From: Zychaea mexicana
Lineage: Eukaryota > Mucoromycota > Mucoromycetes > Mucorales > Lichtheimiaceae
DNA length: 64,000 bases
Direction of reading: 5' to 3'
Assembly: GCF_025766255.1 (NCBI RefSeq)
Contig: NW_026516669.1
Coordinates: 764,903 to 828,902, forward strand
The translations under genes were made by a program, and so were the position numbers. Under the pieces are notes generated by a model. That model searched no databases. It had not been told where the DNA came from and saw nothing but the letters and a program-made list of their open reading frames with translations. Positions 30,385 through 40,555 of this stretch are shown in pieces. The stretch's first letter is position 1. Every line of letters starts with the position of its first letter.

Positions 30385-33300
30385 GCAAGAGACGTAGTCG
30401 AGCATCGCGCGGCAAACATATACATTTTTACCTTCTACATTTGTCAATCTTGCGCATTTTCACACCAATGTGCTTCCACAAGGAGAATCACACAACACTG
30501 TGATCGTCTGTATGACATCTCCATCGAACAAAGAACGCTTCAGTGACTCATCACTGCGTACACACGTATCAAGAATTCCCGCAATCAAGCGACCTGACGT
30601 ACGTACAGCAAAACCACCAATGAGCAGCATGCGCTCAGTACAAGAAGCCAGAGGTCGAAAAGGACGCTCACGCTCGTTATCAACAACCAAAGTAGTAAAC
30701 CAACAACGCATCCGTCGTGAGAACTCGCCAGTCAATGACACTGCATCCGTTCCTCATAACAACGACGCGCTGACGGCTGATACCTACAATGCACAGGCTG
30801 GTAGCAACTAGCAACCAAGAATTCATAAGCTCATTCACATCGATCCCGTCACTGTCGCCACCAGCAAATGCGGTAGCCGAAAGTTCTCGGCCGTGTTGCC
30901 GAACTCGAGAAACGAGCAACGGGTCATGAACAAGAGCTATTCCAACCAAAAGAGGAACTGAAATACATGCGTGACCTAATCAACGAGAAGCAACAACTTC
31001 GCTCTGACACGAGGAAATTGTCACGATCACCAGCGACTCAGTGCATGCAATACCCGCGGACGAATGGGAAAAAGGTCGTGCTGGACGGGGGGTAACAAAG
31101 GCACGGCAGCAACATCACCGTGAGGAACGTTTGCAACGGCAACTTGCTGCTCTCGACAAACAGCAGCAACGAAAGCATAATATAACTCGCCAGCAACCAT
31201 CAACGCAGCAGCTGACAGCACCGACGCCGTATGCAACCATCGCGCTGCCAAGAAAAAGAATGTAGGCGCAGAAGAAGTGGGTCCACCGTATCTTTGAACA
31301 GGCGACTGACAACACGGCATTCACAGTTATGTATAGGTCCTTACCACGCCGTACTCTCCATACCGCATAGCGAAATCCGTCGCGCTTTGCGCCTACTAGG
31401 GGTTGCGCAAGAGAGAGTTATAGACATCCGCTTCCCTGCCCATGGCGCCGTAGGCCTGCCGATTTATTCCTCGTATGAGCGAGCTACTCACACAGGCGAA
31501 ACTTATCCCCAAGGACGATTTCGATCCGATCGCGGCATCAACGATTGGTGATCCAACACTACTCCCGTGATATGACCGAAACGGAACGTGAATAGGAAGC
31601 TAAAACACTGCATCAAGAACGGATGTTTCCAATGTACCTACGGATGCCGAAGAAACCTCTGGCCATCGCAATCATGCGGCACTTCACTACAGTACCAGAA
31701 GACCGTGAACACCGTATTGGATTGGAATATTTGGCAAATTCTAAGGAACACACCCGAAGCCTACCCGCCACCGTCGTCAGCATCTAGTGTCAGAGGCTGA
31801 AGCCCGTCAATTGCTAGGTGGTAGCGACAACGATGACGAAGAGCCGGAACTCATGCAAGAATAATGATAAACCGCATCAAAGTTAGCCAATTTAACGCCA
31901 TTGGTGTCAGCCATCGGGCACCAGATGAAATCATTAGTTTTTGTAATCAAGAAAACATCGACATAATACTCCCCACTGAAACATATCATACCCGCGGGCG
32001 GCTCCTTACTGACTGGCATCAGTACCACACCTACTCCACCCCAAACGAAACAACTAATAGAGGACGATTCCTTGGTGGTATTTCATTACTTGTAAGACCA
32101 GCTCTCAACGTCCATATTCATCACTACCCGTTGAAGAATCCGCACATCTTATCATTCCGGGTCGGTAAATACTCCTTCCATGGACAATATCTACCACCCT
32201 CTCTGAAAATCAACACCTGCGCACAGCTGCTGGATCAGCTATACATCGACGATCATACCATCATCTTCGGTGACCTCAACGCACGTTCACCAACCATAAC
32301 AGGCGACCATTCAAACAACAAAAGAGGACGAGACGTACTAGAACCCTGTCTATTTGCAAACGGGCTACATGTATGGAACGGATCTAGCAAGAGGGCAGCC
32401 AACATCGCATCGCCAATGGCAGTAGTATCATTGATCTATTTAGATCACGCATTTTGGTTTCCTAGAAGAACCAGAAATTTGGATATTTGACAGCATCGCA
32501 ATCAGCAGCTCCAAGCACTATGTACGCATACTGTCCTTTACACCGACTACCCCCTAGCTTCCACTACGGTACCGAACTCTCCACACTACCATTGAAAACT
32601 GCAACGCCTCACGGATTCAGATGTTCGTCAACTCTACGTTAGTCACTTCAATAGCAATATTGCCAGTACAGTGAAATCTCTCAAGTACATAATTGTCAAC
32701 AGCGTCAAAGCCATCCCAGACAAACCAACAATAGAACAGCTAGGGAAAGATATTGTTGCATCTACCCACGACGCATTGAACAAGGGCGTTACCCGCAGAA
32801 AACCGCGATCAACACGACGGAAATGGTTTTGGAACAGCGAGCTCCAAGATAAAGCCGATTGTCGAGATATTGCGTATAAGCAATGGCGACGAGCACCCAA
32901 AAACATTGCAATACGAGCTCGACTCTGGTATAAATATAGATCCTGTTGTGAAGTTTTTACTCGCGAAGTGCACCTAGCAAAAAGGCGCAGCTGGATCAAA
33001 TTGGCTACTGCACTGGTAAACGAGGCTAATACCATGATCAAACGGATGCGACGCAACCGGCAACTGAGCCATACCTTCTCTCATCTAGAAGGCCTTCAAT
33101 AAGCAGTAGAAACCATGGTAGCTCATCTGAGCAAGACATTTAGTGGTGAATGGACCCAAGGCTGCAGCAATACACACTTTGGCATGAAACTATGTTGTTG
33201 ATGAAGACCCATTCCCATCCCAGCAATCGAAACCGTCCTATGCAAACTAGCACCGCGTAAGGCACGTGGCGACGATCACATCATCGTCGCTTTGCTTAAA

Positions 33301-33480
33301 CCGATTGCTACTACATTGGCACAGGTGTGAGCAAATTGCTCAAAATTTGCTCGGACTGGTCATGGATCCCGACCTCGTGGGTACCACACAAGTCGTGCCC
33401 ATGCACAAAAAAGGTGATGCCTCAGAAGCTAGAAATTACCGGCCAATCAAGATAATTTGGCGGATGCAGATTGTGTGAGG
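30385..33480 (+). mobile_element. Decayed LINE related to the tRNA-Tyr family, 3'-truncated
   Basis: This is a plus-strand non-LTR retrotransposon remnant. Its 5' terminus (30385-30417, read on the minus strand) matches the outward-facing GCCGCGCGATGCTCGAC sequence found at the 5' ends of the intact copies at 40, 45 and 51 kb. ORF1 remnants lie between about 30470 and 31860 (RVIDIRFPAHGAVGLPIY near 31420), broken by many frameshifts. An endonuclease ORF follows, then reverse-transcriptase fragments to about 33450 (VVPMHKKGDASEARNYRPI). The element stops mid-RT where the oppositely oriented LINE copy 1 begins. Confidence 0.8.
31864..32490 (+). pseudogene. ORF2 endonuclease remnant of decayed LINE
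   Basis: About 208 codons align by eye with the apurinic-like endonuclease (APE) N-terminus of the intact ORF2: MINRIKVSQFNAIGVSHRAP, PTETYHTRGRLLTDWHQYHT and FGDLNARSPTITGDHSNN. As in the intact family, its ATG overlaps the ORF1 stop in a TAATG arrangement (31862-31866). It frameshifts after the VSLIYLDHAFWFP segment. Non-functional. Confidence 0.8.
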
Positions 33481-33517
33481 GGAGAGAGAGCAGTGTAGAA
33501 CAGCAAGATGTGCTACG

Positions 33518-36500
33518 CTATTGTTGTTGTGTTGTTGTTGCTGCCTCAGGCCGTGATGGCAAGCTGAGGGCTTCTTCTGGTGGCGGTTCTAATGCAAAGT
33601 CGCCATCAGGGTGACAAAGACAGTCAACTTCACGTAGAAAATAGATTAGCGCGGGCCAAGCTGATCGCCATTTGCCTATATGAAGGCCAGCTTCGGAACG
33701 TGGTAGTGAATTCATGATGTGGTCGACGATATGCTGATCCAGAGGAAGTGCAGGGATCGGACCAAAAGCATCTTTGAGCGCAGTGAGTTGCTCTTGGATA
33801 AACGGACAGGAAGCAAAATGGTCGCGCTTAACCTGTGTCTCTCCACACCTACAGGAAGGCTCCGGAAAGGGAGGCAGCCAGAACATGCGCCACTTTACCA
33901 GTCGATGTCGATCTTGGCTATGTGCTGGCAAATAGAGAATCGGATCTACCATCCGAGATGACTGGAGCACCCGGACCGTTTTCTTGGTTTCCCGGCGGAC
34001 AACCAATTCCTCGTCTCTTTTTTCTCGGATTGCGCGGCCTACTGGATTTTCCTCGTTTCTTTCGTTTTTCAACCTTTTGTACAGTTGGTACAGCGGGTTC
34101 CACGATGTCAGCGATAACCATTGCTTGTCAGGGTGTGTGTGTCGCAAATGTGTCAGCTCAACACACCGTAACATTGCTGTGGTTGGCAGTTCTTGGAGAC
34201 GGGCTGCAAACTTGAGCTGCAACATACGAATACGAATACGCATCGACGGCAGGTCAGCCAACACCATAGGCACGATTGTTGGCATTTGTCGCGTTGCTTT
34301 GCGGTTAAGCGCCATCTTGATACAGCTTTTTTGTGCTGTCTCGATTTTCTCGATTTCCGCAGCGTTGACACCGGCTATGGCCAGGCCATATTCGAGCACT
34401 GGTCTTGCAAAAGTGCGGTACGAGCGTAGAGCTGCCCAGATACCAAGCGCATATTGGTGAACACCGAGACTTTGCAGGGTAGCCATAGCACCTGTGGCTA
34501 GTTGCGTCCTTTGTGACACCAGGAATGTTCTATCCAGGCCCTCCTGGTTGAAAGGTACGCCTAGATATTTAAAGTTGGCGACAAATGGAATGGGGGTGTT
34601 GTAGAGCTTGTATGCTAGGGCTGGCGGTTCTCGGTGTTCTAGCACAGCAAGCTCGTCAGCAATGTCGTCATATGTTGTTCGTGGTGGTGGTGGGCCGATT
34701 ACCGCGCATTTGGCAGGATGCCATCGATACCCCAGATCTTGTGAATGTTGCTCAGCAACTCGAAGAAAGCGAACCATATCGTCAGGTGCGGCAATAATAG
34801 CAACATCGTCAGCATACAATAGCGAGGACACAACGATGAGCTCAGTATCTGGTCGATTTGCTCCTGGACGGCCATGGTTCGGTGGTGTGTATCGTACTTC
34901 TTGAGCAGATGCCTCTGTCAAATTTGCCATCGGTGGTGCACGCAAAATCCACGGGTGAGTGATGACAGGGTGGGCGATACGGAGCTGCTTTGGCAAGCTG
35001 TCAATGAACACGGCATACAGAAGAGGACTAAGAATAGATCCTTGTAGTACACCGCGGCGAGGATTGATGTGTCGTGATTGATGATTCTGGAGGATGACGG
35101 CCAGCCGTACCTCATTGAATAGATGTCGGACGAGATGGAACAGAGCGCTCGGCAGGTTTCCCTGCAACGTTGACCATATGACGTCTCTATCTACAGAATC
35201 ATATGCGGATTTGATGTCGAGGAAGGCGATGGCGGGATGAAAGTCGTATTGCTTCTTGAAATGGCGCACCAGCATATTCAAGGAAAACGCCTGATCCAAC
35301 GCACCACGATTTTGTCGGAAACCACCTTGCGCAATGTCCAGCATTGGCATATGTTCAAGCAAACGAGGCAATAAACAGCGTTCGAGTAGCTTACGAAAGG
35401 TGCTGGTCAAGCTAATCGGTCGATAGTTACTGGCCTCAGTTGGATCGCCTTTCTTGAAAATCGGAACGACTTGGGCAGTACGCCACGACACAGGCACCCA
35501 CGACCAACGCCAACATACTGTGAACAGCTTGGCCAGTATTATAGCCAGAGGAGCAGCAATTGGTTTCAACATTGCACCAGTGATATGGTCATCACCTGGT
35601 GCTTTGCGAGGAGCGAGTTTGCGGATGGCGGTTTCGATATCGACAGGATGAAATGGTTCATCAGGGTCCGATTCACGACCAAAGCGGATCGACCATTGTG
35701 AGGGCGGTTGTCTCTCACCACCAAACACGCCCGACAGATGCGACACCATGACCTCAACCGCCTGCTGAGGCCCATCTGGATGCGAGAACGTGTGGCTGGT
35801 CTGCCGATTGCGACGCATATGCTTGATAGCACTATTCATCTCGGCAACTGGTGCTTCGCTGATCCGGGTACAGAATTGCTTCCAGTGACGGCGACGAGTG
35901 CTTCGCAACACGGAGTTGAAGGCTTTGCGGGCTGCTTGGAACTCGGTCCACCTTTGAGCTTTCACGACGATGTTGTTCAGTGCTTGGCGCCAACGACGGT
36001 ACATATCCTCTCGATGGTCTGCGCGTTCTTGTAACTCTTCGGTCCAAAACCATCGCCAGTGCTTTGGCCGCATCTTGCCTCGTGTGACACTAGCATCAAG
36101 TGCTTCATATATCGACGCGAGTAGATCAGTGCCAGCCTGTTCTATCTCGGCGACAGGGATGACGGTGTCTTCACTTGCAAGTCGATTTGAGAGGCGGTCT
36201 CGTAGTGGATCGGATAACCGGCGAAATTCTTCGACATACAATCGAACAACATCCGGATCCTCAAATCGTTAGAGTTTCCAGTGTTGACGTGCTGCATTAG
36301 GTTCAGGTAAGCGAGGTATGGCGGTGTGCGGGGCGAATTCAAACACACAAAAGTGGTGCGGTGTGTTTAATGAAACATTATCGTATATCTCCATATGCGG
36401 ATCGTTGACGGCCTGTGCGTGAGATATGAAGAGGTCGATGATGCTGGTGCCTTGGTGGTTTCGGAAAGTCGGTTGCCCATATGCCAAAGACTGGTTCCAC

Positions 36501-36997
36501 ACGTGGAGACCGTTGTCCAAAAGCCAGGACGAGAAACCATTGTTGGTGCGCGCGTTGTTTTGAGTGTCGCCTATGGTGCTCATGCGTGCATTAAAGTCAC
36601 CAAGGATGATTGTGTTGTTGTCGATGCTGAGACGGTTCAGCCATTCAGTGAGTGCGGTGTACGGAAGTGTTGGTGGTAAGTACAAGGCATAGATGGTGTA
36701 CATGCCGAGTCGGAGTGAGAGAGTGTTGTCGTTGTGGTGGGGGAGTTGATGGAAATGCATGTTGAGGTCCAGCCTTACTAACAGTGATACGCCACTAAAT
36801 CCCTTGTTGCTTCGTTCATGTGTTGTTGCATAGGTGTGGTACTGAAGCCAGTCAGTAGTGAACCGCCCGTGGATCAAGAAAGTTTCAGTAAGAAAGACCA
36901 TGTCAAGGTCTTTTTGGATGCAAAAATTAACAATTTCGTCAGGCGATCGGTTGACACCAGACGCGTTCAATAAACCAATGCGCAGCTGGTTTATCAT
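33518..36997 (-). pseudogene. ORF2 of LINE copy 1 (APE-RT), single nonsense codon
   Basis: The full 1,159-codon frame is intact except for a CAA-to-TAA change (L-stop-R where copy 2 has LQR) near 36270, just after the endonuclease domain. The APE domain is 36997-36272; the RT and C-terminal C-x-C-H-C domain are 36241-33518. It encodes the LLYADDVAI reverse-transcriptase box and QGSILSPLLYAVF. Otherwise it matches copy 2 almost residue for residue. Confidence 0.9.
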
Positions 36998-37203
36998 TAA
37001 TCTTGATCCATAGTGTCCGCCTCATCGTTATTGTTGACACTCTTGGGTAACAACAGATTGCGAGCTTCATCAACCGACGAAATCGATTGACGACGACGAC
37101 GAGAATTGGATATTTATTAAAATAGTTGACATATTCTAAATATAGTAATACTTAAATTTGTTTTTTAATTATTTTTTTTAATTATCAAATTTATAAAACT
37201 TTT

Positions 37204-37521
37204 TTACTCAATATCCATATTATTTTCTAATTTATTTCTTATATTACTGTTTTCAATCTCTTTAATACATTCATTTGATGATATATATGTATATTCATAT
37301 TTATTACCATTTGATGATTTTATAATAATTTGTATTAAATTATTTTTTCTATATTTAAAATTTACATCTGTTATTTGATATTGATATTTATTATCATTAA
37401 ATAACTTTGAAGGAACAAAAGATCTTTTTATATCTTTAATAAATTTTTTATTTAAAAATGGATTATCTGCTATGATAATATTATTCCTAATAATTATTTT
37501 ATTATATATAGATAAATTCAA
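37204..37521 (-). CDS. Small accessory ORF of the AT-rich transposon, unknown
   Basis: 105 codons, same strand as and just downstream of the transposase (26-bp gap). It is Lys/Asn/Ile-rich (MNLSIYNKIIIRNNIIIADN). The alternating hydrophobic/polar segment YQYQITDVNFKYRKNNLIQI suggests beta structure. I do not recognise a family. Being open over its length in such AT-rich DNA argues for selection until recently. Confidence 0.5.
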   Translation of the reverse strand: MNLSIYNKIIIRNNIIIADNPFLNKKFIKDIKRSFVPSKLFNDNKYQYQITDVNFKYRKNNLIQIIIKSSNGNKYEYTYISSNECIKEIENSNIRNKLENNMDIE

Positions 37522-37547
37522 TTTTTTTAATCTTTTAAAAATTGTTT

Positions 37548-38405
37548 CTATATATTATATTCTCGATTTTTTCTTCTCCATTGAAATTCTTTTAAATATA
37601 ATATAATATCTTTTTTATTTCTATTTCTAGGAACAATACTTTGCTTCAATCCATTCCAAGTACCTTCTATTGTATTAGTATGCACTTTTGTAATTGGATC
37701 TTTAAAATACTTTTTATAATTTACAGTTTTATGTTTATATCCTATATTTTTCAAATTATTATATCCTTTCCAGCTATCAGTATAAATAGTAGTACCTTTT
37801 TTAACATATTTCTCAATAATTTTATCAATACCATCAATATTTCTTTTTTTAATTGGTACTAAAAATAATTTTTTATTCTCATTCTTTATTTTATTCTTTA
37901 ATGTACTTCTTTCAACACCTCCAATAATCCATGCACCTTCAACTCTCTTTCCTTTATTATATTTTCTTTTGGCAATTTTTGTCTCATCAATTTCAACTAT
38001 TTTATTTCTACCTCCAATTTTTCTATTTCTATTAAAATAAATTTTATCTTTTAAGTATTTTCTAAAAATTTTATTATAATTTGTTACTGTATTTCTATTA
38101 ATTTGTAATGTTGCAGCAATACTACTACATGGCATTTTTAATAAAAAGTAATTTAAAATATGTAGCTGAATATTTAATGGTAATTTCATTTTTGAAAATA
38201 TAGTATATCTTAATGGGGAAAAAGCTTTACGACATTTATAATTTTTACATCTATATACTTTTATATTTAAATATAATTGAGTTTTAGAATTACAATATAA
38301 GCATTTATCATATTTATTTATATATTTATTATCAATTAAATATAACAATGCTTTTTCTTTACTACTAAAAATTTCTTTCAAATTAATATATGGTTCTGTA
38401 AACAT
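37548..38405 (-). CDS. ISXO2-like (IS1595/Merlin) DDE transposase
   Basis: A 285-aa transposase starting at ATG 38405. It has an N-terminal zinc ribbon (C35, C38, C53, C58; CLYC...CKNYKC), then a helix-turn-helix-like segment (SSIAATLQINRNTVTNYNKI). The catalytic core carries D140 (KIVEIDETKI), D210 (TTIYTDSWKGYNN) and E247 (NTIEGTWNGLK). Length and order match IS1595/Merlin transposases, which are common in bacteria and present in microsporidia, protists and animals. The frame is intact with all catalytic residues. Codon use is almost entirely A/T-ending, unlike every neighbour. Confidence 0.93.
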   Translation of the reverse strand: MFTEPYINLKEIFSSKEKALLYLIDNKYINKYDKCLYCNSKTQLYLNIKVYRCKNYKCRKAFSPLRYTIFSKMKLPLNIQLHILNYFLLKMPCSSIAATLQINRNTVTNYNKIFRKYLKDKIYFNRNRKIGGRNKIVEIDETKIAKRKYNKGKRVEGAWIIGGVERSTLKNKIKNENKKLFLVPIKKRNIDGIDKIIEKYVKKGTTIYTDSWKGYNNLKNIGYKHKTVNYKKYFKDPITKVHTNTIEGTWNGLKQSIVPRNRNKKDIILYLKEFQWRRKNREYNI

Positions 38406-39109
38406 TTATATATTTCCTTTTATTATATTAAAAAAATTCAATTTTTCTTTTTTTTAAATTAAAGTAGCTGAGTTTAAAATTTGTTTTGTCAATTATCTTA
38501 GGATACATCCGATGCTGGTTTGGGACATTGCTGCTGGAATTGTGTCCAATATGCAACATCAACGTGGTGGTGGTCATCTTCGGGTAGTGACGTAAAGTGG
38601 CGCATGATTGCGACAGCGAGGTGCTTTTTCGGCATACGGACGCACAGTGCTAGCATACGCTTCTGGTATAGCTCCTTGGCGAGTGCTGCACGTTCTGTTT
38701 CCGTCTTTTCAGCAATTACTGCTGGGTTGCCGATCGTTGATGCTGCTGTTGGATTGAAATCGTCTTTGGGTATCGTTTTCTGCTGCTTCAACTTTTCTCG
38801 GAGCTCGGATTCGTACGACACATGGATCAACAGACCCACCACTTCATGTGCTGGGAAGTGTACGTCTATCACGCGTTCTTGGTCGATCTGCAACAGTTTC
38901 AACGAATGACGGACTTCGCGGTGCGTGACCCGTCGTGGTGTGGGTAGGTACACGACGACGTAGCCAGTTTTGTCACATGCTGGTTGAAACAGTCGTTGTG
39001 CGCGCTCGATTTGTTTGGGGGAGGGGGGAACCACCTTCTTTTGCTTTGGGGCAACGTGTTTTGCAGCGACTTTGGCGTACGACGACTTGGCCGTTTTTGC
39101 AATCGACTT

Positions 39110-39160
<51 letters not shown>

Positions 39161-40131
39161 GCGTTCGATTTTCTTGAACTGTTGCTCAAGACGACGGGCT
39201 CGTTGTTCTTCAAGACGCTTCGTTACTACTACTCGCTCTTATTTGCGTCGTTCGTATTCTGCATCCGTTAGTGCCCAACGTGATTCGCGTGCCCCAGTTG
39301 GGTCAACTTCTATGCCTTCGACAGGATGATCCACAGGTGTTACGGTTGGTGCTTCTGCTGTTGTTGCACGTTGCATAGCATCCTCAAGGTTGGCGATATG
39401 GGCGTTAGCCTCTTCGAGTTGCGAGCGGAGCTGTTGATTCTCAGCAATTAAAGCATCCATTTGCTTTAATTGCTCCTCGGCGTTGTGCATTCTTCTTTCG
39501 TTCGTGGTGATGCGGGTCTCCATTTCTTCGAGACGAGCCAAGAACGAAGGTTGCTGGCGTGGTACTGCTGCTGCTGAGGCGACTGAGGCGATTGACAAGG
39601 ATGATACCATTGAGTGGTCTGATGCCTGGTCAGCCCAATCATCATCCTGTTGTTGCTGGATTTGCTGTTGTTGCTGCTCGTGTTGCTGCTGTTGGCGCTG
39701 CTTATAGACCGCGTATATGCCCCGTGTTGCGAGGCGGCTATTTTTGGCGGTACGCGGTGTTGTTGGCGATGTTGTTGTGTCCCGTCGGGTGATGCCGCTA
39801 GCATGTGGGCTTGGCGAACGGGAAGTATTATTGGTTTTGTTCACACGTTCAGAACGACGAAGGCTAGTGCGGACGCCGCTCATTGGTGCGATAACGGGAA
39901 TGCGGGTTAAGGTACGCGTGTTGGTGATGGCGGTGTGTGTTGTGTTTAATTTACTTTGTGCAAGTACGTTGGTAATTTCGGGTTGATTAATTTTGTATGA
40001 CAGCGTGGTTGGGCGGACGGAAAAGGTAAGTGTTGGGGCGGGATTCGAACACATGACCTTTGGGGGAGTGGGTTGAAAAAAGTATAAAAAGAGGTGCTTT
40101 TTGCCGCGCGCGATGCTCGACAGATGTCTCC

Positions 40132-40146
40132 CCGATCTTAGCTCAG
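40132..40146 (+). repeat. 15-nt tRNA-Tyr 5' fragment (target-site duplication)
   Basis: CCGATCTTAGCTCAG is identical to nucleotides 1-15 of the tRNA-Tyr gene at 51388. It sits exactly between the 5' end of LINE copy 1 and the 3' end of copy 2. Confidence 0.95.
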
Positions 40147-40555
40147 GTGAAAAAGTATATGTTTATTATGTGGAAGACCAAGTGATCCTCGCCATTGGGC
40201 ATTTTGATCGCTCCCTTGCGGTGCATGAATGATTTTGACAGATTAAATATAAAGAAAAATAGAGTTGGTGACACAAGCTGAAAAAACGCAATGTGGGGAA
40301 AAAGCTTGGCCTGAATGAGAAAAAAGAGAGCGTGGAATAGGAGAGGATATACATATAGAGTATATGGTCTGTGTAGGAACGTAGGAGATAAGATATAAGA
40401 ATATGAGAGAGCGGTGGTGTTGAAAATACAGGAGGGGTTTCTATCTAGCTAAGGGTGTTATAAGATACAATAAAGATGGGATAGAAAGAAAATAGAAGAT
40501 GTGTGTGTATATCGTGGTGAAAGAAGTGTGTGGGTGAGCGGCAAGATGTGCTACG

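Larger units (their letters stand above)
37108..38510 (-). mobile_element. AT-rich Merlin/IS1595-type DNA transposon nested in LINE copy 1
   Basis: This 1.40-kb insertion is extremely AT-rich compared with its LINE host. It interrupts a frame that is continuous in copies 2 and 3. Its ends form imperfect terminal inverted repeats of about 22 bp: left GGATATTTATTAAAATAG then TTGACA, right (reverse complement) GGATGTATCCTAAGATAA then TTGACA, about 17 of 22 matching. No clean target duplication is visible; the left flank carries extra bases (AATT) relative to the empty site. It encodes an ISXO2-like transposase and a second small ORF. Confidence 0.85.
36997..40054 (-). pseudogene. ORF1 of LINE copy 1, split by AT-rich transposon
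   Basis: The 5' part (40054-39239) opens with ATG and encodes the Q-rich coiled-coil half, ending in a CAA-to-TAA nonsense codon. A frameshift lies in the expanded CAG/CTG tract (about 39110-39160). The conserved C-terminal domain (38950-38511) is intact up to the insertion. The last roughly 110 bp resume after the transposon (37107-36997). Confidence 0.85.
33504..40130 (-). mobile_element. tRNA-Tyr LINE, copy 1 (oldest, disrupted)
   Basis: This is the first of three near-identical minus-strand LINE copies. Its 5' end at 40130 abuts a 15-nt tRNA-Tyr fragment. ORF2 carries one nonsense codon. ORF1 is broken by a nonsense codon, a frameshift in a CAG tract and a 1.4-kb AT-rich DNA transposon (37108-38510). 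Its 3' UTR, about 410 bp in copies 2 and 3, is missing; homology ends at about 33504, next to the oppositely oriented decayed LINE. More decay than in copy 2 and the distal position fit it being the oldest insertion. Confidence 0.9.

Noticed and set aside
39110..39170. Cys-rich and Leu-rich ORFs on the plus strand through the LINE ORF1 region (also at 44.7 and 50.3 kb)
   Set aside because: They are antisense readings of the CAG/Q-rich repeats of ORF1, not genes.
36260..39245. Two CAA-to-TAA nonsense changes in LINE copy 1 as a sign of repeat-induced point mutation
   Set aside because: Only two such changes were noted among otherwise near-identical sequence, and one other C-to-T change is at CpG; far too few for a mutational signature.
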